Positions 51,197 to 61,178 of a DNA stretch of 64,000 nucleotides are shown piece by piece. The translations under genes were made by a program, and so were the position numbers. The notes beneath the pieces were generated by a model. That model saw only the letters and a list, made by a program, of their open reading frames with translations, was not told the origin of the DNA and did no database searches. The stretch's first letter is position 1. Every line of letters starts with the position of its first letter. The DNA comes from Aeromicrobium sp. Root495. Lineage in GTDB: Bacteria > Actinomycetota > Actinomycetes > Propionibacteriales > Nocardioidaceae. The stretch lies in the NCBI RefSeq assembly GCF_001426755.1, contig NZ_LMFJ01000002.1, positions 1 to 64,000 of the forward strand. The letters are read 5' to 3'.

Positions 51197-53427
51197 GCGT
51201 CCACCAGCTCCTTCTCGGTCTCGACCCGGGTGAACTCGAGCGCGTGCTCCTCGGGGCGACGCGGCACCATCCAGGTGACGCAGGAGGCTGCGACCACGGC
51301 GAGGCCGACGGATGCCATGAGGACGAGGCCGAACTGCCGCACGAGGTCGAGGGACGACAGCAGCAGGGCTGCGTAGCCCAGTGCTGAGAGCGTGGCAGCG
51401 AGCAGGACCGACCGGTGCAGGGCCGGGTCACCCTGCCGACGTGCCGCAGCCATGAGCACGGCGAACTCTCCGCTCGCCGCTGCCATGAGGGATCCGAGGG
51501 CGAAGGTGATCGGTGTCAGGTCGATGCCGGTCAGCCAGACGGCGAACATCCCCACGCCGCTCGCCAGCAGAGCGGCCACCACACCCCGCAGGGCGTCCAG
51601 CCGACGACGCAGGACGAGCAGGAGCGCGAGGCCCGCCGCGACGATGCCCACGAGGTTGGCGAGGTACCGATCGGCCGACACGACGTCGTATCCGTGCACG
51701 GCCGCTACCGGGATGCCCGATACCCGGACGTCGTAGCCCGCCGGCGGATCGTCGAGAGTCTGCCGGACGTCCGCGACGATCGCGCGCTGCTCGTCGATCC
51801 GGCGCAGCTCGGCACCGAAGGAGAGCACCAACCGGTCTCGCCCAGGGGTGACCACGGCGCCGGTGAGGTAGGCCGGGAGGAGCTCCATCGCAGCATCGAC
51901 CTGCGCAGCGGTGGGTGAGCGGCCGAGGAACCCGAGCACGTCGACCGGAGAGGCGACAGGTCGGAGACGGTCGCCGTGGTCGGTGACGATCTCGTCCTGG
52001 ACCCCCCGGAGCCAGGTCAGCACCTCTGGCCTGAGCACGTCGTCGCCGTCGACGACGACGTCGAGCTGGCCGGAGAAGCCCAGCACGTCCTCCACGTGCT
52101 GCGCGGAGGCCAGTCCCGAGAGACCGCCGAGCAGCTGTTCAGGATCGGTCTGGATAGGCAGCTTGGGAAGCAGCGCCCACCCCGCGACGGCGAGCGCGAG
52201 CACGACCGGGGTGGCACCACGTACCAGCACAGAGGCTCGCGGCAAGGCCGGGTTGGGCGTGTCAGCCCGGTGGTCGAAGAGTTCGTCGTCGGTGCTCCCC
52301 AAGAGCTTCTCGACGGCGGTGGAGCAGACGAGGACCAGGAGGATCCCGACGGCCACCGCGAGCCCGAGGTCGCGCACGAAGGGCAGGGGCGAGAGCGCGA
52401 GCGACCCGAAGGATGCCGCCGCGGCCAGCGCGACACCGAGGATGAGTCGACGGTGGGCCCTCTGGGCCAGGTAGATGGGGTAGTAGGTGCCGAGACCGAG
52501 CAGCACGGGCAGGAAGGCGACCACTCCGAGGGACAGCGAGCGGCCGGACCAACCGAGCACCGCCAAAGTCCCCAGGACCGCAGCGGCCATGGGAAGCAAC
52601 GGCCGGAGCCGGCGTCGACGGCTTCGAACCCAGGGCGTCAGCCACAGGCAAGCGGCCACGGCCAGGAGCGCGACGGCACCGAGCAGCGGCGTCTCCAGCC
52701 CCACCGTCCGCGTCAGGTCGCGGGTCAAGGACGGGACACCGGCCAGCGTGATCTTCTTCTGGCCCAGGTCGGAGGCGTCCATCGTGCGCCGCACCTCCCG
52801 CACCACACGGTCGGTCTCCCCCTGGTGGAGCCCGGCCCGCGGTCGGACCAGGAGCGCGACGGCTTTCTCCGAGGGGACGAGATGCTGCCACTGGGGACGC
52901 ACCCGACCGTCCGCGTCATAGATGACCGACGTGACGAAAGAGGGATTCTTGAGCGTCGGCAGACCCGCCGGCAGCCCCCGGACGACCAGCGAGCCGTATC
53001 GCTTCTCGAACGCCTCGTAGGCCGCCTTGTCACCCTTCTCCTTCAGACCGTCGCGGAACCCTGAGATCGAGGCGAGCAGGTTCTGCACCTGGATCGCCGT
53101 CTGGTTGAGGGTCGTGGCGGGTCCGTAGACGGCGGCCACATGGTCGAGCGCGGCCAGACGCCCCTCGGCCCTCAAGAGCTTGGCGAGGTTGGCGCTCTCT
53201 TCGAGTGGCTTGTCCTCGTCGTACTCGACGAGGACGACGAGCGGGTCGCCGCCGAACGAGTCGGCGACGTCACGCATCTCGGCGGCGACGGCGTCGTCGG
53301 CCGGGAGGAACGACTCGTACTGGGAGCCCACGTGCAGTCGAGACATCCCGAGCAGGACGAACGCCACCAGCAGCGCTGCGCCCAGGCCGAGCAGCAGCAC
53401 CACCTTCGGCGAACGCCCGCTCATCAC
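51193..53427 (-). CDS. MMPL/RND-family transporter
   Basis: 744 residues with about 12 membrane helices in two repeats and large outer loops, as in MMPL/RND exporters. The first helix is followed by SQYESFLPADDAVAAEMRDV. These proteins move lipids, often across or to the outer envelope. GTG 53427 overlaps the preceding Mce stop (GTGA); ATG 53424 is an alternative. Co-transcription with the Mce genes suggests a role in the same lipid route. Confidence 0.85.
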   Translation of the reverse strand: MMSGRSPKVVLLLGLGAALLVAFVLLGMSRLHVGSQYESFLPADDAVAAEMRDVADSFGGDPLVVLVEYDEDKPLEESANLAKLLRAEGRLAALDHVAAVYGPATTLNQTAIQVQNLLASISGFRDGLKEKGDKAAYEAFEKRYGSLVVRGLPAGLPTLKNPSFVTSVIYDADGRVRPQWQHLVPSEKAVALLVRPRAGLHQGETDRVVREVRRTMDASDLGQKKITLAGVPSLTRDLTRTVGLETPLLGAVALLAVAACLWLTPWVRSRRRRLRPLLPMAAAVLGTLAVLGWSGRSLSLGVVAFLPVLLGLGTYYPIYLAQRAHRRLILGVALAAAASFGSLALSPLPFVRDLGLAVAVGILLVLVCSTAVEKLLGSTDDELFDHRADTPNPALPRASVLVRGATPVVLALAVAGWALLPKLPIQTDPEQLLGGLSGLASAQHVEDVLGFSGQLDVVVDGDDVLRPEVLTWLRGVQDEIVTDHGDRLRPVASPVDVLGFLGRSPTAAQVDAAMELLPAYLTGAVVTPGRDRLVLSFGAELRRIDEQRAIVADVRQTLDDPPAGYDVRVSGIPVAAVHGYDVVSADRYLANLVGIVAAGLALLLVLRRRLDALRGVVAALLASGVGMFAVWLTGIDLTPITFALGSLMAAASGEFAVLMAAARRQGDPALHRSVLLAATLSALGYAALLLSSLDLVRQFGLVLMASVGLAVVAASCVTWMVPRRPEEHALEFTRVETEKELVDA

Positions 53428-54728
53428 CGCTCGTCCCTCATGACCCTCGGGTATGCACCGGAGAACGGCGAGCCCGGGTTGAGGGCCCCACCCGGCAGCG
53501 GGTAAGCGTTGGACCGGTTGAGGAAGCCGACGTGCGTGCTGATGGGCAGGCTTTTCACCGCAGCCTCGCTGAGGACGGGCATGATCCGCAGGTAGTGCCC
53601 GTTGGCGTCCTGGTGCTGCATCATGGCGCCCCAGTTGGTGAAGAAGGCCGTGAGGTCAGGGGCGTAGGGGCTCAGATAGGTCAGCATCGGGTTGAGGTCG
53701 GCCAGCGCGGTGCGGGTGGTCGGGATGATCTCCTGACCATCCTTGGCCACGGCCGGGACCTTCTTCAGCGTCTTGGGCAGTCGGTCGAGCGTCCCGTCGA
53801 GCGCGGGGAGCAGTCCTCGCAGATCGGCCGTCACGGCCGGCAGCTCGACGAGCGAGTCGTTCAGCTTCGGCGCTGCAGTCCTGAGGTCGGCTGCGACGGG
53901 GGTCAGGGACTCGGAGAGCTCGCCGAGGCTGCCGGTCGCTTCCTTCGCGCTGTCCAGCACTCCGGGAAGCTCACGCATCGTCGCCTGGAGGTCCTCACGA
54001 CTCGCGGCCGTCGCCTTCGTGAGTCGATCGGCGTCCTTCACGAGGGTGACGATCTGTCCCTGTCGCGTGTCAAGGGCGTCGACGAGCGAGGTCGTCTGCC
54101 GCACCATGCTCTTGAGCTCCTTGGACTGGTCCGCTAGCGCGTCCATGACGTCGTGCCCCTCCACACCGAGGTCACCGAGTCCTCCGGCCACCTGGTCGAC
54201 CGAGGCCTTGCGGCCGTCCGTGCTCTCACCCAGCGACCGGATGGCGCTGCCGAGCGAGGCCCGGGTGGGCTTGTCGAGGCTCGTGAGGACGTCGTGCAGC
54301 TGGACGGGCGGCTGGACCGCCTTCGCGTCCAAGCGGGTTCCGTTCGCGAGGTCGGCGCCGGACCCGTCCTCGATCTCGACGTACGTCTCCTCCACGAGCG
54401 ACTTCGACCGGAGTCGGATCTTCACTCCGTCGTGGAGGGGCGTGACGGTGTCGGCGTCGATCTGGAGCAGCACCTGGGCCGCGCCGTCCTCGACCTCCAT
54501 GCCGCGCACCTTGCCGATCCTCACGCCGGCCATGCGGACGTCGGAGTCGTAGACCATGTTGTCGACGTCCTCCATCGGGACGCTGACCCGATAGCCGTCG
54601 TTCGTGACCACCGGGATGGTGCCGCCCATGTTGATCCAGAGGTAGCCGAACACGAGCACACAGGCGCCGATGAACGTCGCGAGGATCCCGCCGCGAAGCT
54701 TCGGCTGGATGGCGTGGGGGATCTTCAT
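53424..54728 (-). CDS. mceF: Mce family protein, sixth in the operon
   Basis: 434 residues: an N-terminal membrane helix (about 12-32), the MCE/MlaD beta-barrel domain (about 40-120, VRMAGVRIGKVRGMEVEDG) and a long helical needle-forming region. A cysteine in the first helix (FIGAC) is lipobox-like but is followed by more hydrophobic residues, so lipidation is doubtful. The letter is assigned by gene order only. Confidence 0.85.
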   Translation of the reverse strand: MKIPHAIQPKLRGGILATFIGACVLVFGYLWINMGGTIPVVTNDGYRVSVPMEDVDNMVYDSDVRMAGVRIGKVRGMEVEDGAAQVLLQIDADTVTPLHDGVKIRLRSKSLVEETYVEIEDGSGADLANGTRLDAKAVQPPVQLHDVLTSLDKPTRASLGSAIRSLGESTDGRKASVDQVAGGLGDLGVEGHDVMDALADQSKELKSMVRQTTSLVDALDTRQGQIVTLVKDADRLTKATAASREDLQATMRELPGVLDSAKEATGSLGELSESLTPVAADLRTAAPKLNDSLVELPAVTADLRGLLPALDGTLDRLPKTLKKVPAVAKDGQEIIPTTRTALADLNPMLTYLSPYAPDLTAFFTNWGAMMQHQDANGHYLRIMPVLSEAAVKSLPISTHVGFLNRSNAYPLPGGALNPGSPFSGAYPRVMRDER

Positions 54729-55963
54729 CGGGTGCCTCCGAGCGCGATGGGCAGGGACGTGAGGTTGAGCTGCGCCTGACCGCGGAGGATGCCGCCGTTG
54801 GCGTCCTTCAGGCTCACGACCGAGTTGGTGTTGTAGATGAACGCTCGGAGGTCCGTGAGGTAGGAGACGAGCTTCTTGGTCGAGGCGTCCAGGTCGCGGG
54901 TCAGCACCTGAGCGTCGTCGACCGTGCTCCGCACGTGTCCGACGATCGGACGCAGGTCGGCAGCGATCGGCCGCGCCTTCGCGACGACGGGACGAGCGGT
55001 CTTGGCCGTCTTGCCCAGCTCGTCGGAGAAGGAGGTCAGTCGCTCGAGCGCCGGCGGCAGGTCCTCGGAGGCGGATCGCACGCTCTTCAGCGTCGGGTTC
55101 AGCTCCTTGCTGAGGTCCGTCACGCTCCCGGTCGCGCCGCGGAGCTCGTCGACCACGCCCGGCAGCTCGCCCAGCGACGACTGCAGCTCTCCGTCGCGCG
55201 CGGCCACGGTGTCGAGCGTCGTGCGCAGGGCCGTGCTCAAGCGCGCAAGCCGCTCGTCGTTGCCTCCGACGGCCGTCGAGATCTGGGAGAGCGACGTGAC
55301 CAGCTGGGAGATCTTCTCCCGACGGGTCTTGAGCGCCTCGAAGACCGGGTCGAACTTCTTGATGGTCTCGTCGGTGGCCTCGAGGCCGCCGGACAGCTTC
55401 TGCGGTGCGCTGGCGAGGGCGACGTCGGACTCGTCGAGCAGGCTCGAGAGGGCGTCGCGCGTCTGCTCGTCGAGGTTCTGCAGGACCGCGTCGACCTGGA
55501 CCGGGTGGTCGGTCTGCGCCACCGCGATGACGCCGTCCTCCTTCAGCGGCTTGGCGCCCGGCGTGCCCGCGCTCATCTCGACGTACATGTCGTTCAGCGG
55601 CGTCTTGGGGCGGAGGATCAGTCGCGCGTTGCGGTAGATCGTGTGACCCTCCTCGATCGAGAGGGTCAGCCGAGCGTGACCGGAGTCGGTGACGTCGGCC
55701 GCCTTGATGGACCCGACGGTGACACCGGCGATGCGGACCTCCTGCCCGTTGTTGGGGCTGATGCCGGGCGTCTCGACGAAGTCGGCCTTGAACTCGAACC
55801 GGTGCTGCCACGGCCAGTCGACCCGCTGGTTGGCGAGGATGAACCCGGCCGCTCCGAACCCGACGACGACGAGAAGGACGAGGACGGCGACATCGCGACC
55901 GAGCCCGGGGATCGTCCGGGTGCGGTCCCAGGCTCGACTGATGCGAGGACCAAAGGAGCTCAT
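54725..55963 (-). CDS. mceE: Mce family protein, fifth in the operon
   Basis: 412 residues: membrane helix at about 25-45, MCE domain with PGISPNNGQEVRIAGVTVGS, then a long helical part. Mycobacterial MceE proteins are lipoproteins; no lipobox cysteine is present here. Overlaps both neighbours by four bases. Confidence 0.85.
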   Translation of the reverse strand: MSSFGPRISRAWDRTRTIPGLGRDVAVLVLLVVVGFGAAGFILANQRVDWPWQHRFEFKADFVETPGISPNNGQEVRIAGVTVGSIKAADVTDSGHARLTLSIEEGHTIYRNARLILRPKTPLNDMYVEMSAGTPGAKPLKEDGVIAVAQTDHPVQVDAVLQNLDEQTRDALSSLLDESDVALASAPQKLSGGLEATDETIKKFDPVFEALKTRREKISQLVTSLSQISTAVGGNDERLARLSTALRTTLDTVAARDGELQSSLGELPGVVDELRGATGSVTDLSKELNPTLKSVRSASEDLPPALERLTSFSDELGKTAKTARPVVAKARPIAADLRPIVGHVRSTVDDAQVLTRDLDASTKKLVSYLTDLRAFIYNTNSVVSLKDANGGILRGQAQLNLTSLPIALGGTR

Positions 55964-57276
55964 CGTCCACTTCCGTTCGGGTAAAGAATGCCGCCGATGA
56001 CCTTCTCGAGACTTATCGGCAGGCCTGAGAGGCTGCCGACGCCGATGCCGGGCTGGAACCCGAGGGTGGCGCCGTTGCTGTCGGTCTCCTTGGCGGAGTC
56101 GTTCAGGCCGGCAAACATGTAGGCGAGCTCCTTGTAGAAGGGCGTGGAGTTTCCGCTGGTCTCGTACGGTCCGCCCTTCTCGCCCTTCCAGGGCGAGAGA
56201 ACGGTGTCCATGACAGGTCCGTTCAGACGGTCGAGCGGCGAGCCCTCGACGTCCCCGAGGACGTCAGTGGCGGTCGTCGCGGTGGGGACGAGCTGGCGCA
56301 CCACGGGCTCGAGGTCGGCGAGCGTCGCGGGGAGGTCCTGGAGCAGTGGGGCCGCCTCGCGCAGCGCGGGCTCAAGGTGCTCGAAGAGCGGGTCGAGCTG
56401 CTTCACGGCAGGGCGCGCATCGTCCGCCGTGCTGCGCACCTCACCCAGGGTGGAGGACAGCGCGTCGAGTCCGGTTCGAGTGGTGCGGAGCGTCGTCGGG
56501 AGGTCCCCGACGGCCCGGGCGACGTCGTCGCCCTGGCGACCCAGCACGCCACTGACCTGCGAGAGGCTGCGCAGGGAGGCGTCCAGCTCGCCGCGCTTGG
56601 CGGTCATCACCGACGCGGCGGTCTCGAGGTCGGACACGAGCCTCGTGAGGTCCTGGTCCGGGTTGTTGCCGCGCAGGGCGGCCACCACTGGTGTCCCGTC
56701 CTGGAGGACGTCAGGCGCGTCGCGCAGGAGCTGCTTGACCTCGCGCTGGCCGTCGGCGTCGAGCGTCCTGGCCAGGTCGCGCGTCGTGTTCTGGATGCTG
56801 CTGCGCACGGTCGGCGTGAGCGCGTCCGCCACGCGGTCCAGCTCCACCGGGAGCGTGGTGTTCTTGGCCGCGATCGTGTGGTCGAGCGGGCGCCGCTCTC
56901 CGCGGGGCACGAGGTCGACGTAGTAGTTGCCGCCGAGCAGCGTCGCCGGGCGGATGGCCGCGGTGGGCGAGGAACGCAGGATCTCTCGCGTCCCCCCGTC
57001 GACCTTCATCTTCACCAGGGCGTGGCCGTCGTCGGTGGACGAGACCTTGGTGACGACGCCCACCGAGACTCCTGCGATCTTCACCTTCGTGACGTAGTCA
57101 CGCAGGCGGTAGTCCCCGGTGAACTTCGCGGTGACCACCTCCCCGGGTCGTGCCACGGTGGAGATCTTCTGCTTCTGGAACAGCGCGACTCCGAGCAGCA
57201 GCACCGTGGCCAGCATGATGAGGCCGATGTGGCGCGGCGGGACCGCGCGGATCCGGCGTACGACGTGGTTCACCAT
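55960..57276 (-). CDS. mceD: Mce family protein, fourth in the operon
   Basis: 438 residues: membrane helix at about 17-34, MCE domain with YVTKVKIAGVSVGVVTKVSS and the LLGGNYYVDLVP strand, then helical repeats. The C-terminus ends in a glycine/proline-rich tail. Separated from the previous gene by four bases. Confidence 0.85.
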   Translation of the reverse strand: MVNHVVRRIRAVPPRHIGLIMLATVLLLGVALFQKQKISTVARPGEVVTAKFTGDYRLRDYVTKVKIAGVSVGVVTKVSSTDDGHALVKMKVDGGTREILRSSPTAAIRPATLLGGNYYVDLVPRGERRPLDHTIAAKNTTLPVELDRVADALTPTVRSSIQNTTRDLARTLDADGQREVKQLLRDAPDVLQDGTPVVAALRGNNPDQDLTRLVSDLETAASVMTAKRGELDASLRSLSQVSGVLGRQGDDVARAVGDLPTTLRTTRTGLDALSSTLGEVRSTADDARPAVKQLDPLFEHLEPALREAAPLLQDLPATLADLEPVVRQLVPTATTATDVLGDVEGSPLDRLNGPVMDTVLSPWKGEKGGPYETSGNSTPFYKELAYMFAGLNDSAKETDSNGATLGFQPGIGVGSLSGLPISLEKVIGGILYPNGSGR

Positions 57277-57280
57277 GAGG

Positions 57281-58537
57281 TCACCTGTTTCCCAGAAGAG
57301 TGTCGGCGCGGTCCTTCTGGGCCTGGCCGGGCTTGGGGTACGTGTTGCGGTGGGACAGCGGATCCTTCAGGTTCGTCGCGCTGAGCACCGTCTCCGGCCG
57401 CACGACGAAGCCGAGCCTCAGCCAGTGCCCCGACGCGTCACCGCTGCCGTTGGCCGACGACCAGTAGTCGAAGAACTGCGAGATCTCAGCCGCATACGGA
57501 GCCATGTACTGCGCTGCGGAGCTCGTGGCCTTGAAGGTCTTCTCCAGCTTGGGCGCGAGCGGTCGGGCGTCGGCCATCATGTCCGTCAGGTCCTCGAGGG
57601 CGGGCTCGGCCTGGTCGGCCACGTCGGGCACCTTGCCGAGCGGCTTGCGGCCGTCCCGGAGCGTCTTGCGCAGGTCGGACGTGGCCCGTCCCATCGCCTC
57701 GGCGCCGGGCTTGATCTCGTTGACGGTGACGTCGAGGTCCGCAAGGGGCTCCTGCAGCGAGCCGAGCGCCTGCTTCGTCTCGTCGAGGGTCGAGGGTGCC
57801 TTCTCGAGGATCTCGGTCAGGTCGTTCCCCTCGTCCGCGCCAACAGCGGCCAGGGTGTCGTCCAGCTGACCGAGGAGCGACGTGACGGCTTCCTCGTTGC
57901 CCTCGAACCGGCTCGCCAGCCGGTCTGCCGAGGCGAGGAGCGCCGGCAGGTCGGCCTGGTCGGAGGTCGCCGCCTGCGAGACGGTGCCGAGGTCCTTCAG
58001 GATCGGTGCGCCGTTCTTGAGGAAGGCGCTGAAGTCCTGGCTGTGGCCGGACAGACCGCCGCCCGTCTCGCGCAACGTGGTCGCCAGCGCCGTTCGCGTC
58101 GGCTTGTCGAGCACCGAGAGCAGGTCGTCGAGCTCAGACGCCGGAGTCGTGCTGGTCTGCGCGATCTCGGCGGTCCCGAGGGACCCCGCCTTCGCCGTGC
58201 CGGGGGAGAGCTCGACGAAGTTCTGACCCAGGGACGACCGTGCCCAGAGGCGGGCCTTGGCGTCCTTGTAGACCGATCGATCGCCATCGAGCTGGAGCGT
58301 CACGACGGCGACGTCCTTCTGGAGGTCGATCGATCGGACCTGCCCGACGCGGGAGCTCGCCTGGCGGACGTCGTCGCCGACGCGCAGGCCTCCCACCTCG
58401 CTGAACCGGGCCTTCACCACGGTGTGGGTCTGCCCGGGCAGGCCGGTGCTGGCGAAGATGGCCGTGTAGAGCGCGGCCACGAAGCCCAGGATGACGAGCA
58501 GCCCGAGGACAGTGACGCTGTGGCGTGAGGACTTCAT
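57281..58537 (-). CDS. mceC: Mce family protein, third in the operon
   Basis: 418 residues: membrane helix at about 7-28, MCE domain (FSEVGGLRVGDDVRQASSRV followed by GQVRSI) and a helical region ending with the Y-P-K-P tail. Overlaps the second Mce gene by four bases. Confidence 0.85.
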   Translation of the reverse strand: MKSSRHSVTVLGLLVILGFVAALYTAIFASTGLPGQTHTVVKARFSEVGGLRVGDDVRQASSRVGQVRSIDLQKDVAVVTLQLDGDRSVYKDAKARLWARSSLGQNFVELSPGTAKAGSLGTAEIAQTSTTPASELDDLLSVLDKPTRTALATTLRETGGGLSGHSQDFSAFLKNGAPILKDLGTVSQAATSDQADLPALLASADRLASRFEGNEEAVTSLLGQLDDTLAAVGADEGNDLTEILEKAPSTLDETKQALGSLQEPLADLDVTVNEIKPGAEAMGRATSDLRKTLRDGRKPLGKVPDVADQAEPALEDLTDMMADARPLAPKLEKTFKATSSAAQYMAPYAAEISQFFDYWSSANGSGDASGHWLRLGFVVRPETVLSATNLKDPLSHRNTYPKPGQAQKDRADTLLGNR

Positions 58538-59946
58538 CCGAGGGCCCCCATCAGCTGATCAATCAAGGAAGACTCCTGCTTCTCGGTGAGCCCCGTGGGG
58601 CTCGGCGTCTTGGTAGGCCTGACCGTCGGCTTGCTGGAGCTGCCGAGGAGTCCGTCGAGGACGTCGCCCAGGAGAGGCACCCCGGCCAGGTCAGGCAGGT
58701 CGGTCGAGGAGCCGGGGCCGTCCGGGTCGGCGGCGCCACCCGCCTGCTCAGTCCCACCGGCCAGGTCGCCGAGTCCCGGGATCAGACCCGTGACCGGCTC
58801 GGCCGTCACCACGGCGTGCGAACGGAAGTAGTTGCTGAGGCCGTCCTCACCGTTGGTCGTGAGGGCCCAGAAGCGGACGAAGTCCAGGACGTTGGTGAGG
58901 TTGTCCAGGAGGGCACGACCGACAGGGCGGGCCCCGTCCAGGGTCTTGCTGAGTCCCGGAGCGGACTTTCGCAGCGAGGCGACGACAGGCCGCGCCTCCC
59001 CCAGCAGGTCGTCTGCACGCTGCAGGAGAGGGTCCGCCGACTGCAGGGCCGGGTCGGCGACCTCGAGGAACGAGGTCAGCTCGTCGCTGATCGCGGTGAG
59101 CTCGTCCGTCGTGGGACGGAGGCCCTTCAGCGTCGGCGTGGCACCGTCGGCCGTCGAGTGCAGGAGCTTCAGCGTCTTGCGCGCGACGGCCAGCGTGTCG
59201 GGGAGCCTGGCCAGTGTCTGGTCCAGCTCGCCCTCCTTCGAGGAGGTGGTGGACAGCAGCTTCTCGGCTGTGGAGACCAGGCTGTCGAGTCGCTTGCCCT
59301 CGTCGGCGGCGAGCGCGCTCGAGAGCGGCTGGATGCTGTCGATGAGACTCGTCAAGACGTCGCTCTGGTCGTCGAGCAGCGCGGCCAGCCTCTGCGTGTC
59401 CTGCATGGCCGGCTGCATCGTCTTGATCGCGGCGTCGGCGTTCTTGCCGTTGCCGTCGAGGCCCTCACCCATCGTCGTGACGAACGCGGCGAGTGACTGT
59501 GCCGTCGGCTCGTCCAGGACGTTCAACACCTGGTCGAGGTCGGTGGCGTTGCCGGTACGGCTCGTCGGGATGGTGCCACCCGCCGTGAGCGCCGGGGCCT
59601 CGGCCGATCCGCGGTCGAGCTCGAGGAAGCGCTCACCGAGGAGCGACACCGGGCGGACCGTGGCCTTCGCATCGTCATGAAGAGGCAGTCCGGCCGGGTC
59701 GAGCTTCATGCCGACCTTGGCGACACCGCCGTCCACCTCGATGGAGTCGATCGTGCCGACGCGAACGCCGGAGATCTTGACGTCGTTGCCCTCGATGAGG
59801 GGGCTCGCGTCCTTGAGCTTCGCGTAGTAGATGGCGTCGCCGTCTCCGTCGGAGGCGAGGGCACCCACCAGGCCCACGGAGATCATCAGTGCGCAGATCG
59901 CGATGACGGCGAGACCGCGGCCACCGCCGAGACGTTCGGCGTTCAT
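58534..59946 (-). CDS. mceB: Mce family protein, second in the operon
   Basis: 470 residues: membrane helix at about 11-31, MCE domain with IEGNDVKISGVRVGTIDSIE and SLLGERFLELDRG, long helical region, and a Gly/Pro/Ser-rich C-terminal extension (about 395-460) not seen in its neighbours. The extension may project to or span the outer envelope. Overlaps both neighbours. Confidence 0.85.
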   Translation of the reverse strand: MNAERLGGGRGLAVIAICALMISVGLVGALASDGDGDAIYYAKLKDASPLIEGNDVKISGVRVGTIDSIEVDGGVAKVGMKLDPAGLPLHDDAKATVRPVSLLGERFLELDRGSAEAPALTAGGTIPTSRTGNATDLDQVLNVLDEPTAQSLAAFVTTMGEGLDGNGKNADAAIKTMQPAMQDTQRLAALLDDQSDVLTSLIDSIQPLSSALAADEGKRLDSLVSTAEKLLSTTSSKEGELDQTLARLPDTLAVARKTLKLLHSTADGATPTLKGLRPTTDELTAISDELTSFLEVADPALQSADPLLQRADDLLGEARPVVASLRKSAPGLSKTLDGARPVGRALLDNLTNVLDFVRFWALTTNGEDGLSNYFRSHAVVTAEPVTGLIPGLGDLAGGTEQAGGAADPDGPGSSTDLPDLAGVPLLGDVLDGLLGSSSKPTVRPTKTPSPTGLTEKQESSLIDQLMGALG

Positions 59947-61175
59947 CGCAGACCACTTCCCGTGGCGTCCGTCCAGGACTGACCCTCGTTCTCGCCGGGG
60001 TCGCGCTGGGCGTCACGCGTGATGCCGGGCGGCATGATGCCGGGGTTGACGTTCACGCTCGATGCGCCTTCCTGGATGACGGTTCGCATGTAGTGGCCGT
60101 TGCTGTCGTAGTTGCCCGCGGCCGAGGCCCAGTTGGAGAGCCAGCCGGCCAGCTCGGGCATGTAGGGGCGCAGGAACCCGAGTGCGGGCGCTGCGCTGTC
60201 GGCCGCGTCGTTCAGTCCCGGGAGCGTCTCGTGCGTCTCGTCGAGGAGGCCGGGCGTGACACCGAGCAAGGACTGCAACGACTGCAGGGTGGGCCGCAGC
60301 GAGGCGACCGCGGGCTGCAGGTCCTGCATGACGGGCTGCAGGTACTTCACGAGACCCGGGAGCCGCTGCGCGGCCGGTGCCAGGTCGTCGACCAGAGGCT
60401 TGGCCTCGTCAACGGTGGACGGCACCTCGTCGAGGGTGGAGCGCGCCGCCTTGAGGGTCTCAGGCAGCTCGTCGATGCCTTCCTGGAGAGCCGATCGCTG
60501 GGCAGCGACCTGCGAGACCATCGTCGAGAACGACGAGACGGTCGAGGCGACCTCGTCCTGGCGACCGGCGACGACCTGGGTCATCGCGTCGAGCTGCTTG
60601 ACCAGGTTGCGGATGGCCGGGCCGTCGTCGCCGACAGCGCGGACGACCTCACCCACGGCCTGGACGGCCGGGCCGGCCTGCGCCAGGGTGCGACTCAGGT
60701 CGTCCTGGCTGCCGTCCAGCGTGGAGTCGAGCGACGCGAGCAGCGTGTTCAGCCGCTTGCGCGTCGTGGGATCGAGCGCGGCCAGGACCTGGTCGAGCTC
60801 CACCCGGTCCGACGTCCCCTTGAGGAGGCCTCCGCTCGGGATCTCGGCGTTCTTGTCCGCGCCGGGCTGGAGCTCGAGGATGCGCTCGCCGAGCAGTGCC
60901 TTCCAGGAGATCTGGGCCGAGGTGCCGTCATGCAGCGGGGCGAAGTCCTCGCTCACCCCGACCGTCACGACGGCCTTGCCGCCCTTGACCTGAAGGTCAC
61001 GGACCTTGCCGGCGTCGAAGCCGTCGATCTTCACGGGCGAGCCAGGAACGAGGTTCGTGGCCGAGGGCATCACGACGTCGACGGTGTACTCGTCGCCACC
61101 GCCCCTCAGGAAGAGGAGGCCCGCCGCGGCGAGAACGATCGCGACCACCCAGGGCAGTCGTCTCTTGAGCACCAT
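59943..61175 (-). CDS. mceA: Mce family protein, first in the operon
   Basis: 410 residues: membrane helix at about 8-24, MCE domain with NLVPGSPVKIDGFDAGKVRD and ALLGERILELQPG, then a helical tube-forming region and a polar tail. It lies three bases after the ATPase gene. Six Mce subunits in one operon is the standard hetero-hexameric import tunnel. Confidence 0.87.
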   Translation of the reverse strand: MVLKRRLPWVVAIVLAAAGLLFLRGGGDEYTVDVVMPSATNLVPGSPVKIDGFDAGKVRDLQVKGGKAVVTVGVSEDFAPLHDGTSAQISWKALLGERILELQPGADKNAEIPSGGLLKGTSDRVELDQVLAALDPTTRKRLNTLLASLDSTLDGSQDDLSRTLAQAGPAVQAVGEVVRAVGDDGPAIRNLVKQLDAMTQVVAGRQDEVASTVSSFSTMVSQVAAQRSALQEGIDELPETLKAARSTLDEVPSTVDEAKPLVDDLAPAAQRLPGLVKYLQPVMQDLQPAVASLRPTLQSLQSLLGVTPGLLDETHETLPGLNDAADSAAPALGFLRPYMPELAGWLSNWASAAGNYDSNGHYMRTVIQEGASSVNVNPGIMPPGITRDAQRDPGENEGQSWTDATGSGLR

Positions 61176-61178
61176 GGG